Positions 1-8,000 of a stretch of 47,365 bases of DNA are shown here, piece by piece. The notes under the pieces are model-generated. The model made no database searches, was not told the origin of the DNA, and saw only the letters and a list, made by a program, of their open reading frames with translations. The position numbers and the translations under genes are program-made. The DNA comes from a virus. The stretch covers positions 1 to 47,365 of the IMG/VR virus record IMGVR_UViG_3300020578_003511. One strand, 5' to 3'. Positions within the stretch are counted from its first letter, which is position 1. The number at the start of each line of letters is the position of its first letter.

Positions 1-28
1 TATGGTTACCCCTAGGAGGAGTTGACTA

Positions 29-266
29 ATGGGAAAACCAAAACTCCATAACCCAGTAGAACTGGGCAGTAATTACGGACATTTAAAATTGGGTCATGTT
101 AATCTTAATAATACTTATGCAGGGGTTAACTCTAAATACCAATACAGGTTATAATGCTACTTTATTACCTGTCCTTTCATTCAAGAGAATTGGTGAAGAT
201 ACTGCGTTTGATGTTCCAGCAGGAACTAAAGTTATTCAGGTTATTGATTGTGTAGGTAAAAATTAA
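29..266 (+). CDS. Small structural-region protein with an apparent +1 frameshift
   Basis: A strong ribosome binding site (AGGAGG, 14-19) precedes ATG at 29. The start frame stops at 152-154 after 41 codons. Skipping one G of the G-run at 122-125 lets the frame continue to TAA at 264-266, giving about 78 aa whose second half (ending VIQVIDCVGKN) looks like ordinary protein. The stop then overlaps the next ATG as TAATG, the junction style used elsewhere in this window. The protein is not recognised. The interruption may be a sequencing or assembly error, a real mutation, or programmed frameshifting; an error in the homopolymer is the simplest reading. Its place ahead of tail genes suggests a small tail or baseplate component. 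Confidence 0.5.
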
Positions 267-883
267 TGGCAGAAGAAAAGTGTTACTCATTTAATAATTT
301 CTCCAACACTGAAGGTGAGGTGCGCCTTAGTGATGTGATGAAAAATAACGTGAAAATGTCAGTTATTATTCGCAACATTTTTCCAAATTCATTTAAGAGA
401 TCTCATTACACCGGTCTCCAGATGACTGGTAAACTTGCCGGATCAACTATCAATAGTGCTCCCGCATGTTATCAAATTTTGTGTGGGGAGCAACCAGTTA
501 ATGGTATTTCATTTGTTGCATATGCAGAAAATGGTGACATGATTATTGGAGCTCCAAAAGGAAGAATCAGAATGTTTGCTCAAGATATTGATATCATCGC
601 TTCAGGTAATGGTACAGACACTGGATGGGTTAATATCTTATCCAATGCAAAAGTAAATTTAGAGTCAGGAACTGTTCAGTTGCAATCTGCGGATGCTTTA
701 AGCTTAGGCACAGAAAGAAATTTAAATTTAAATGTTCCTGGAAGATTTAAAGTTACCTGTGGATCGATGAAAGTTGTTGAGGGTTCTGATATATCTCCTA
801 TCACCAGTCCTCTTGGAAGTGGAGCAAATACAATTCTTCAACAAGTAGAAGGTCTTAAGAAGTTGATTCAAAGTATAACATAA
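266..883 (+). CDS. Baseplate/tail spike-like structural protein
   Basis: 205 aa starting in a TAATG overlap with the preceding frame. Residues about 95-170 alternate short hydrophobic strands and turns (IRMFAQDIDIIASG, VNLESGTVQLQSADALSLG, LNLNVPGRFKV). This pattern resembles the repeated beta-strands of gp5/VgrG-type needle C-termini, so a baseplate hub or spike role is plausible. No lysozyme domain is visible, so it is not a full T4 gp5. The C-terminal 20 residues look helical. It is followed one base later by the next structural gene. The family assignment rests on strand pattern and context only. Confidence 0.5.
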   Translation: MAEEKCYSFNNFSNTEGEVRLSDVMKNNVKMSVIIRNIFPNSFKRSHYTGLQMTGKLAGSTINSAPACYQILCGEQPVNGISFVAYAENGDMIIGAPKGRIRMFAQDIDIIASGNGTDTGWVNILSNAKVNLESGTVQLQSADALSLGTERNLNLNVPGRFKVTCGSMKVVEGSDISPITSPLGSGANTILQQVEGLKKLIQSIT

Positions 884-884
884 A

Positions 885-1832
885 ATGGAAGTTACAGATC
901 TACACGTAGGAAAACAATTACAAGTTGTTGGTAATTTACCTGGTGGTCTTCCTGGTTTACCTAATGTTGCACATGGAGTTGGAGCTCTAGCAGTTCCTGG
1001 TTCTGGTTGGTTTGATGGCAGTCTCCATGTTGGTTCTCCTCTGTTTGTACCATTTGAAACAACAGTTGGATTTTGTAGACCGCCAGAAACAAATCCAAAG
1101 GCACTTGCAAAATCTATTCTAACAATATCAAGTCGAAAGTTTCCACCAACACCAATTGATGTAGTTGTTGGAGATCCAGTAGGACCCGTTGGTATAAGCG
1201 TTAACTCTATTTTAATTAATATTATCTCACCAATTACAAATGGAGTTGGACTTTTAAATTGGGTAGGTGCCAAAACTTTTACAGGAGTCAAGCAACAGAC
1301 TGGTGTTGAACTCAGAGTTGGTGCTGTTGCTGATGCTGGAAAAGAAGCAACTGTTGGAAATGTTGCAGAGAGTGGATCAAGAGTTATTAATGGATCTCTG
1401 GTAGTAAATGGTGCTACTCATATTAATGGATTCTTATCTTTCTTGAGTTCAATTGTAGGAACAACTAAACTATTTGATATCAAACATCCAAATAAAAAAG
1501 GTTATAGATTAAGGCATAGTTGTCTCGAAGGTCCAGAACATGCCGTTTATTATCGTGGTAGATTAATTGATAATTATGTGATAGAATTACCCGAATATTG
1601 GCATGGTTTAATCAATCCAGAAACAATAACAGTAAACTTAACTCCACATGGTACATATCAAGAATTATTTGTACAGAAAATTGAGTGGGGATCTAAAATT
1701 CATATTATGAATAATTCTGGTGGACCAATTAATTGCAGTTATACAGTTCATGCGGAACGAATTGACATTGCAAATTTAGAAATAGAATATGAGAGTGATG
1801 AAATTATACATCAAGAATTGGAGAAGAAATAA
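885..1832 (+). CDS. Virion structural protein with cyanophage-type C-terminal beta domain
   Basis: 315 aa. The N-terminal 190 residues are rich in Gly, Val and Pro and low in charge, with a short repetitive strand region (VVNGATHINGFLSFLSS) before the C-terminal domain. Residues about 198-305 form a domain with the signature HPNKKGYRLRHSCLEGPE, then IELPEYWHGLI, then ITVNLTPHGTYQELFVQKI and a final GGPINCSYTVHAERID. From memory, this domain occurs in many cyanophage structural proteins. A paralogue of it is the whole protein at 3316-3654. The role is probably tail or baseplate; the exact location in the virion is unknown. Confidence 0.65.
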   Translation: MEVTDLHVGKQLQVVGNLPGGLPGLPNVAHGVGALAVPGSGWFDGSLHVGSPLFVPFETTVGFCRPPETNPKALAKSILTISSRKFPPTPIDVVVGDPVGPVGISVNSILINIISPITNGVGLLNWVGAKTFTGVKQQTGVELRVGAVADAGKEATVGNVAESGSRVINGSLVVNGATHINGFLSFLSSIVGTTKLFDIKHPNKKGYRLRHSCLEGPEHAVYYRGRLIDNYVIELPEYWHGLINPETITVNLTPHGTYQELFVQKIEWGSKIHIMNNSGGPINCSYTVHAERIDIANLEIEYESDEIIHQELEKK

Positions 1833-1834
1833 AA

Positions 1835-3319
1835 ATGGGAATCGCATCAGATATTATTTCAGATTTAAGTGAAAAGAAACAACAAGCGTATGATGGTATT
1901 GAGTTTCTTCAAAAGAATATTGTATTAAAGGATAGTATATACAAAGAAAGATATGATGCTGTGATTGTAAGCATTGACGGAGATCTTTTTTCTGATGTAA
2001 AAGATGTTAATGACAAACTTCAAAATGTAAGATCTGCATATGCAGATAGAATATCAGTAGGATGTAGGACTGATATGTTTTGGCGAGTCATTGGTTTAAG
2101 TACCACACCAGTACCAGGAGGTGGGGGTGGAGTTAATTCTTATTACAATTTACAAGTTACTAGATTATCCATTCCTGGATATTCAAACGCTGGCATTGGA
2201 TCGACAAGTGGAGTTGGTCTTGGTATTAATGGAAGCGTTGCATTTTTAACTTCTTCTGGAGGAATCACGACATATCCACCAAGAAGTTTATTTGGATTTG
2301 AGGAGAAGAACTTGTATGGTATCAAGTATTATGATGAACCATCTCAAAAGGATATTGGAGATACCTTTGTAACAAGTTTTATTGGAACAATCAGTATAGG
2401 TTCCAGTATTCTTACCGTAATGTCCCCAATTGGATCTGGAGTTACGATTGGTATTTCTTCTGGACAACTTATTTCTGCTTCAAAAGATGGTATATTTGCA
2501 GCAGGTTATGGAGAGATTGTTGGATTAGGAACGACTCTTGCTGACTTGAGCACTCTTTCTGGTGTTGGAAACACTGTTGGAGTTGGAACCACAACTGAAG
2601 TTGTTAGTAGAATTATATTAAATTCGGTTGTTGCAATTGGCGCTTCATCTCCGGAGCAAGATGGTTCGTATGTAACTTTTGTTGTTTCTGAAAGTCCAGC
2701 AGGAATCGGTACAACCGCGATTAGTTATTATAGAATTGAATTTGCATCAAATCCATTCAGTCCACAAATCATAGGTATCATGACGAGCGGACAATATGGA
2801 ATTGGTAAGTCTGTTTTTTATGATAACTCTGGGTATAATTCAAATACCCAATCTTGGAAACCAGAATTTGCAAGACCTCAATTGAGCAGCAGTCAACCAG
2901 CAGTCACAGAACCAAATGTTGGGGCAGGAAAAATCTATTATCCAGTGGGATTCTCAAGTTATCCATCTCTTCCTTCATCTGGAACTAGAGCTGCGGAGGG
3001 AACTATTATATCAGTTGATGTCACTCTAATTGGATCAACAACTCTTTACACAAATGCATCTGCATGTCCAACACAGGAAACTAATCTGACAAATGCAATC
3101 AATACAGCAAACGCTGCAGAGTCAAGTATTCAATCTGGTCTTGGTGACTTTGGTTATAAAATTAATGCAGTGAATGCTTTTAGAGATTTGAGAACTGATA
3201 TTCAATTAGAGATTTGGGGTAACCGACAGGCAATTGATGGTCTTGCAGATGATATAGATAAGTACGATACTGCCATTGAGTATCTTGGAGTTACAACTAT
3301 TACATCACTATTACCATGA
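1835..3319 (+). CDS. Tail/baseplate-associated structural protein
   Basis: 494 aa. The N-terminus (1-75) is charged and helical, possibly a coiled coil. A Gly/Ser/Thr/Ile-rich middle follows (about 90-390) with strands such as GVGLGINGSVAFLTSSGG and a GGGGG stretch near residue 95. The C-terminal 90 residues are helical again (NLTNAINTANAAESSIQ, LRTDIQLEIWGNRQAIDGLADDIDKYD). No enzymatic motif is visible. It ends in an ATGA overlap with the 112-aa gene and lies between two genes carrying the same C-terminal domain type, so the three are probably co-translated parts of one substructure. The family is unnamed. Confidence 0.6.
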   Translation: MGIASDIISDLSEKKQQAYDGIEFLQKNIVLKDSIYKERYDAVIVSIDGDLFSDVKDVNDKLQNVRSAYADRISVGCRTDMFWRVIGLSTTPVPGGGGGVNSYYNLQVTRLSIPGYSNAGIGSTSGVGLGINGSVAFLTSSGGITTYPPRSLFGFEEKNLYGIKYYDEPSQKDIGDTFVTSFIGTISIGSSILTVMSPIGSGVTIGISSGQLISASKDGIFAAGYGEIVGLGTTLADLSTLSGVGNTVGVGTTTEVVSRIILNSVVAIGASSPEQDGSYVTFVVSESPAGIGTTAISYYRIEFASNPFSPQIIGIMTSGQYGIGKSVFYDNSGYNSNTQSWKPEFARPQLSSSQPAVTEPNVGAGKIYYPVGFSSYPSLPSSGTRAAEGTIISVDVTLIGSTTLYTNASACPTQETNLTNAINTANAAESSIQSGLGDFGYKINAVNAFRDLRTDIQLEIWGNRQAIDGLADDIDKYDTAIEYLGVTTITSLLP

Positions 3320-3654
3320 TTACCTTAAACCATCCTTCAATTAAAGATTATAACCTAAACCTTGAGGGTTTATTTGGACCAGAGAACGCGGTGTTTTTTC
3401 GTGGTAGAATCACAAGTCAAAACGAAATTAAACTACCAAGTTACTGGGAAGAGTTTGTTGAGCAAACATCAATTTCTGTACACTTAACTCCGATTGGTGC
3501 CCATCAAAATGTAATCATTAAAAGAATTGGTGAAAATAAAATCTTCCTCCAATCAAGCGGTGGAATGCCAATCGATTGCTATTATCTGATCATTGGAGAA
3601 AGAAAAGACATACCAAGATTAAAGGCAGAGCAGAGGGTTGACACTGAGGAGTAA
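3316..3654 (+). CDS. Stand-alone copy of the cyanophage structural beta domain
   Basis: 112 aa, beginning in an ATGA overlap with the upstream gene. The whole protein aligns with the C-terminal domain of the 885-1832 product: HPSIKDYNLNLEGLFGPENAVFFRGRI, IKLPSYWEEFV, ISVHLTPIGAHQNVIIKRI and GGMPIDCYYLIIGERKDI. It has no N-terminal stalk and no enzymatic motif. It may cap, or co-assemble with, the longer paralogue. It is the last gene of the first structural block; the consensus promoter at 3638-3666 starts inside its 3' end. Confidence 0.65.
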   Translation: MITLNHPSIKDYNLNLEGLFGPENAVFFRGRITSQNEIKLPSYWEEFVEQTSISVHLTPIGAHQNVIIKRIGENKIFLQSSGGMPIDCYYLIIGERKDIPRLKAEQRVDTEE

Positions 3655-3666
3655 GTCACCTATAAT
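3638..3666 (+). promoter_or_regulatory. Consensus sigma70-type promoter (early-type)
   Basis: TTGACA at 3638-3643 and TATAAT at 3661-3666 are both perfect hexamers with the optimal 17-bp spacer. The -35 lies inside the 3' end of the 3316-3654 gene. The transcript would start near 3673 and read the small ORFs and tRNAs to the terminator at 4979-5003. In T4-like cyanophages, sigma70-type promoters drive early genes. Confidence 0.75.
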
Positions 3667-3691
3667 AACCAGGTAATCAACAAACGAACCA

Positions 3692-3874
3692 ATGCAAGAT
3701 GAGTATCTGACAAGCTGCGTGGTTGATCCAGTTAAGCGAACTGTCTATCTTTATTCTAATGAAGGATCAGAAAAAGAAGTGGCATGTGAAACTGTCGAAG
3801 AGTTTATGAGCGTATTAGAATTTGTTCGTTCTACTGTAGACGAAAAAACTCTTTCATATACCAATCCTCTATGA
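3692..3874 (+). CDS. Small protein of unknown function
   Basis: 60 aa, acidic (isoelectric balance clearly negative), with no signal peptide, membrane segment or recognised motif. Its start is about 19 nt downstream of the transcript start predicted from the consensus promoter. It ends in an ATGA overlap with the next small gene, so the two are translationally coupled. Position in a promoter-led island of small genes suggests an early host-takeover type protein, but this is inference from context only. Confidence 0.6.
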   Translation: MQDEYLTSCVVDPVKRTVYLYSNEGSEKEVACETVEEFMSVLEFVRSTVDEKTLSYTNPL

Positions 3875-4077
3875 ATTTTTATAAGATTTCATATAAAGCA
3901 CTGAAAGAAGAACCAGTCAAAACCACACCAGAAAACGTTCAAGAGGCAAATGAAGCACTTTTTACTGCAAAGTGGAATTTACCAAAAGCAGCAAAACACT
4001 GCGGAATGTCACATAAAGAAATGAAATTGACATTCTGGGAGTATCTCAAGTATAATCCTATCACGTATCAAGTGTGA
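3871..4077 (+). CDS. Small protein, possible helix-turn-helix-like
   Basis: 68 aa, coupled to the upstream gene by ATGA. The C-terminal half (AKWNLPKAAKHCGMSHKEMKLTFWEYL, given here in parts: AKWNLPKAAKHCG, then MSHKEMKLTFWEYL) has the spacing of a helix-turn-helix: a helix, a turn at CGMS, then a second helix starting HKEMKL. This could bind DNA, but the protein is too short to be sure. The tRNA-Leu gene begins six bases after its stop. No family name is assigned. Confidence 0.6.
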   Translation: MNFYKISYKALKEEPVKTTPENVQEANEALFTAKWNLPKAAKHCGMSHKEMKLTFWEYLKYNPITYQV

Positions 4078-4083
4078 TTTTCT

Positions 4084-4156
4084 GCCCGTGTAGCCCAGCG
4101 GAAGAGGCACGAAACTTAAAATTTCGCAAGCGACAGTTCGAATCTGTCCACGGGTA
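4084..4156 (+). tRNA. tRNA-Leu (anticodon UAA) with short variable loop
   Basis: A 73-nt cloverleaf can be folded by hand: 7-bp acceptor stem (first pair G:U), 3-bp D stem with a normal AGCGG-type loop, 5-bp anticodon stem with loop CTTAAAA (anticodon TAA at 4117-4119), 5-nt variable loop (4127-4131), and 5-bp T stem with loop TTCGAAT. The discriminator base is A, as expected for leucine. No CCA is encoded. Bacterial tRNA-Leu normally has a long variable arm, so the short one is odd. Confidence 0.85.
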
Positions 4157-4175
4157 TTAGGGGTTTTAACCAACC

Positions 4176-4183
4176 TCTAAATA
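4176..4183 (+). promoter_or_regulatory. Late promoter-like octamer
   Basis: TCTAAATA matches the T4-type late promoter TATAAATA at 7 of 8 positions and lies 22 bases before the last base ahead of the gene at 4205. Single short motifs in AT-rich DNA arise by chance, so confidence is limited. Confidence 0.35.
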
Positions 4184-4204
4184 ATCAAAAGTAGGAAATG
4201 TCCT

Positions 4205-4474
4205 ATGAAATACCGCATTGATGCCAGATACGTTTGGTACAATAAAGGAACAGAACTCGTTCTAATGTATTTCATTGAAGGTGTTCCATTTACTTTTGAT
4301 GATGTTCCAGAAAGTCATTTGTACGATTTGGAAATTCTTGAAGCAGCAGATAAAGAACGCAGATACGAACCAGAGGATTTGTACAGAACATCATTCTATT
4401 TGATTGATGAACAGTGCCACCCTTTGATGTTTGAACTGGAACTGGAAAACCCAGAAATGCTACCTCAAGATTAA
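4205..4474 (+). CDS. Small acidic protein of unknown function
   Basis: 89 aa, strongly acidic, aromatic-rich (YVWYNKG, FTFDDVPE, LYDLEIL). No catalytic motif, signal peptide or membrane segment is seen. The AGGA ribosome binding site sits in a short inverted repeat (4192-4205) that includes the first base of the start codon. It lies between two tRNA-shaped elements. It belongs to the island of small genes led by the consensus promoter. Function cannot be inferred. Confidence 0.65.
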   Translation: MKYRIDARYVWYNKGTELVLMYFIEGVPFTFDDVPESHLYDLEILEAADKERRYEPEDLYRTSFYLIDEQCHPLMFELELENPEMLPQD

Positions 4475-4479
4475 TTTCT

Positions 4480-4550
4480 GCCTCATAAGCATTAAATTGA
4501 TGCACGACCTTTGTAACGTCGAGAACTCGGGGAGGTACCGGGATGGGGCT
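4480..4550 (+). tRNA. Degenerate tRNA-Thr(UGU)-like cloverleaf
   Basis: The stretch folds as a 71-nt cloverleaf: 7-bp acceptor (GCCTCAT with ATGGGGC, one U:G), 4-bp D stem (GCAT/ATGC), anticodon stem with 4 of 5 pairs and loop TTTGTAA (anticodon TGT at 4512-4514), 4-nt variable loop, and 5-bp T stem (CTCGG/CCGGG, one U:G). The D loop (TAAATTG) lacks GG and the T loop is GGAGGTA rather than TTCRANY, so normal elbow contacts cannot form. The T arm and 3' acceptor strand contain the ribosome binding site and ATG of the next ORF. It may be a decayed tRNA or a tRNA-like regulatory structure. Confidence 0.45.
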
Positions 4551-4767
4551 CTTAGTTCATAAAAGAACTCATATGTCATTAATATCACAAAGAGACAGGC
4601 AACTTGCCATTGAAGCATTAGAATACTATCGTGAAGATACGCTTCGTAGAGAACAAGCATTTAAAGATCTTGGTATTTCTGATGTTCATCTAAATGATGC
4701 TTTTATGATGGAGATAAATGCTCTCATCAACTGGGTGAAACTGGAGTATCAAAAGAATGAAAATTAA
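4543..4767 (+). CDS. Small protein of unknown function
   Basis: 74 aa from the ATG at 4543, which has a strong GGGGAGG ribosome binding site 7 nt upstream. An alternative start is Met11 (4573; MSLISQRDRQ), giving 64 aa; this is favoured if the region 4480-4550 is a tRNA, because the first codons would then be the tRNA acceptor strand. The protein is mostly charged helix (AIEALEYYREDTLRREQAF) with a second helical segment (FMMEINALINWVKLEY). No known motif. Its 3' end overlaps the next small ORF by 11 nt. Confidence 0.55.
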   Translation: MGLLVHKRTHMSLISQRDRQLAIEALEYYREDTLRREQAFKDLGISDVHLNDAFMMEINALINWVKLEYQKNEN

Positions 4768-4930
4768 TCTCTGGTGGTGTAAGGATATGGGACAGTGGCG
4801 ATGGACTTTATGCGATGATGTACGTCCGATAGTTCGTCAGGAATCAGGACAAAGACCAAATCTGCGTGATGCTATGAATGACGTAGCAATTACAGTGGAA
4901 TATATACTTGACGACCCTAAAAAATTTTGA
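4757..4930 (+). CDS. 57-aa Trp-rich small protein
   Basis: A short ORF begins ATG at 4757, overlapping the previous gene by 11 nt in another frame, and ends TGA at 4928-4930. The product starts MKINLWWCKDMGQWRWTL and ends VEYILDDPKKF; four Trp residues fall in the first 16. Overlap with the upstream gene, absence of rare features and the terminator just downstream make it a credible last gene of the island. I have a recollection of similar small ORFs in cyanophages but cannot name a family. Confidence 0.6.
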   Translation: MKINLWWCKDMGQWRWTLCDDVRPIVRQESGQRPNLRDAMNDVAITVEYILDDPKKF

Positions 4931-4978
4931 TAATATATAAAAGGCGATACTAAACCAAACCCCTTCCGTGTGCGGCAG

Positions 4979-5003
4979 AACCTCCTTTCAGGAGGTTTTG
5001 TTG
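4979..5003 (+). terminator. Rho-independent terminator
   Basis: A 7-bp stem (AACCTCC at 4979-4985 with GGAGGTT at 4991-4997) closes a TTTCA loop and is followed by a T-rich tail (TTTGTTG). It ends the small-gene/tRNA island just before the late promoter of the large fibre gene. Confidence 0.8.
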
Positions 5004-5006
5004 TAT

Positions 5007-5014
5007 GATAAATA
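5007..5014 (+). promoter_or_regulatory. Late promoter octamer for the 1944-aa fibre gene
   Basis: GATAAATA matches TATAAATA at 7 of 8 positions, directly after a terminator and 37 bases upstream of the ATG at 5044. The terminator-promoter arrangement supports a new transcription unit. Confidence 0.6.
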
Positions 5015-5043
5015 ATCCATAACAGAACTATAGTGCTAATAAG

Positions 5044-8000
5044 ATGCCTCTCAGTCGTTTAGATAATTTCCTCAAAAATGCACGCGGAAATATCTTATAT
5101 GTAAATCCAAATGATTTAGATGCCACAGATAGTATTGAAAATCAAGGTAATTCACTGACTCGTCCCTTCAAAACGATTCAACGTGCATTAATTGAAGCAT
5201 CTAGATTTTCCTATCAAAGAGGACTTGATAATGATAGATTTGGTCAAACCACAATTCTTGTTTATCCTGGTGACCATTTAATTGATAACCGTCCTGGATG
5301 GATTCCTGATGGCACAAATAGTTTTAAGTTGAGAAATGGTACAACATCAAGTGATTTTTCTCAATTTGATCTTTCAACAAACTTTGATTTAACGACTGAT
5401 GGTAATGCACTTTATAAATTAAACAGCATCTATGGTGGGGTAATCATCCCAAGAGGAACCTCTCTGGTTGGATTGGATCTCCGTAAGACTAAGATTCGTC
5501 CAAAATATATTCCTAATCCCACAAATGATAATATTGAAAGATCTGCTATTTTTAGAGTAACTGGAGCTTGTTACTTCTGGCAGTTTTCTATTCTTGATGG
5601 TAATCCAAGTGGAATAGTCTATAAAGATTACACTACAAATACTTTTGTACCTAACTTCTCTCACCATAAACTGACTTGTTTTGAATATGCTGATGGTAAG
5701 AACCCTGTAGATATTGATGATGCATTCTTAACGTATAGTACAACCAGAACTGATCTGGATATGTATTATGAAAAAGTAGGTCTTGTATATGGTCCTTCAT
5801 CTGGTCGTGAAATTGAACCAGATTATCCATCATCTTCACTTGATATTCAACCTAAGATTGATGAGTATCGTATTGTTGGTCCTACCGGAGGGGAAGTAGG
5901 AATTAGCAGCATTAGAGCTGGAGATGGTACAACTTCATCTACAATTATCACAGTTACAACAAACGAAGCATTTGAAGAAGTTGCTGTAGATACCGCAATT
6001 CAAATTAATGGTGTGACTGCAACTGGATACAATGGACAATATGTGGTAAGTGATGTCGTAAGTTCTACAGAGTTCAAGTACAACGTTTCATTTGCTCCTG
6101 CAAACCCACTTCCAACTCCTACCGGGTCAACGGTAAATCTTTCTGTTGATACAATTTCCTCTGCATCGCCATATATTTTCAACATCTCTTTGAGATCTGT
6201 CTTTGGAATGTGTGGTCTTCATGCAGATGGAGACAAGGTAGATGGATTTAAGTCCATGGTTGTAGCTCAATTCACTGGAATTGGACTACAAAAAGATGAT
6301 AATGCTTATGTAAAGTATGATCCAAATAGTGGAACATATAAAGACTCTACTTATGCTGGTAATGAGAATCTTCATAGCGATTCTCTAGCAGTTTATAAAC
6401 CAACATACGAAAACTATCACATCAAGTGTTCAAATAATTCATTACTACAAATTGTCTCTGTATTTGCAATTGGATTTGCACAACACTTTGTTGGTGATAC
6501 TGGTGGTGACCAATCTATCACAAACTCTAACTCCAATTTTGGTTCAAAGTCTCTGATTGCATCTGGATTTAGAAAAGAAGCATTCCAAAGAGATGATGTA
6601 GGTTACATCACTCATATCATTCCACCAAAAGAATTAACAACTTCAAATATAAACATTGAATTTGATGCGATTGATGTTGCAACTACTGTTGGAGTTGCGT
6701 CAACGAACAGACTATACTTATATAATAGAACCAACCAAGATGTTATTCCCGATAATGTTATTGAGGGATATCGTATTGGTGCAAAAGAAAATGACTTACT
6801 TAAGTGTCTGATTTCTCAAGGTGGATCTGCGACAGAGTATTCTGCAAGAATTGTTATTCCAAATACTCAATTTACATCAGAAGAAGTAACATCAGAAAAG
6901 AAATTTATTATTGGAAGATCTGCAGGAATCAATAGTATTTCTTCTAACGTCATCACACTCACAAGACCACACAGTTTCATCCAAGGTGAATCTGTTCGTT
7001 TCTTAAGTGATAGTGGTCAACTTCCTGATGGTCTTGAGAGCAATAGAATTTATTACACGATCACTTCTGGAATTAGTTCAAATCAAATTAAAGTTGCGAA
7101 GACTTTAAATGATGCGCTTAATGGGCAGCAACTTACAATCAATGACAAGGGAGGAAGAATCTCAGTTGTTTCTAGAGTTTCGGATAAGAACTCTGGTGAT
7201 ACTGGACATCCAATTCAATATGATTATTCTCAAGGTCAATGGTATATTAATGTAGCAACTGCAGCGACTGATAATAATCTATATTCAACAATTGTTTCTC
7301 TTGGAACTACGACTCTTGGCGCTGCAACTCCAAGAACATACATCACAAGACAACCAGATACAAGAAACCTAGGTGATACGATCTACAAACTAAGATATGT
7401 TATTCCTGCTGGATCTGGAATTACATCCGCAAGACCTCCAATCGATGGATTCGTTATTCAGGAATCTAATGACACAACTGGTGCAACCAATACTGAAGTT
7501 CAGACTTACTTTAGTTCAACAACAGTTTCTCTGACGAATATAAGTGAGCAAAGAAACTTTAAGTTTATTGCAAATGCGACTTGGGATGGTACACATGCAT
7601 ACTATCAAACAGAATTACCACATAATCTCTCTGTAGGTTCTGTTGTTGAAGTATTGAATGTAACCAGCACTAATAACACTACAGGTATTGCAAGTGTTGG
7701 ATTCAATAATACATTTAGTGTAATTGGAATCAGCAGCACAAAATCATTCCATGTTGCTCTTGGAGATAATCCTGGAACATTTACAAATGATACTACAAAT
7801 AGAACAACAGCACTACCAAAATTTAGTCGTAAGAGATTTAATGATACTTATTACATCTATCGATCTCAAGAGATTCAAAAGTATGTTCCTGGCGAACAGG
7901 ATGGTGTCTATCATTTAGTTGTTCTGAATGCTTCAAACAAACCAACAGTAACACCATTCTCTGGACAAAACTTCTCTCAACCAGTTCAAAATCTTTATCC

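Noticed and set aside
728-1291. 187-codon minus-strand open frame opposite the 885-1832 gene
   Set aside because: It straddles two coupled plus-strand genes, has no recognisable domain, and its Pro/Thr-rich sequence mirrors the Gly/Val-rich sense protein.
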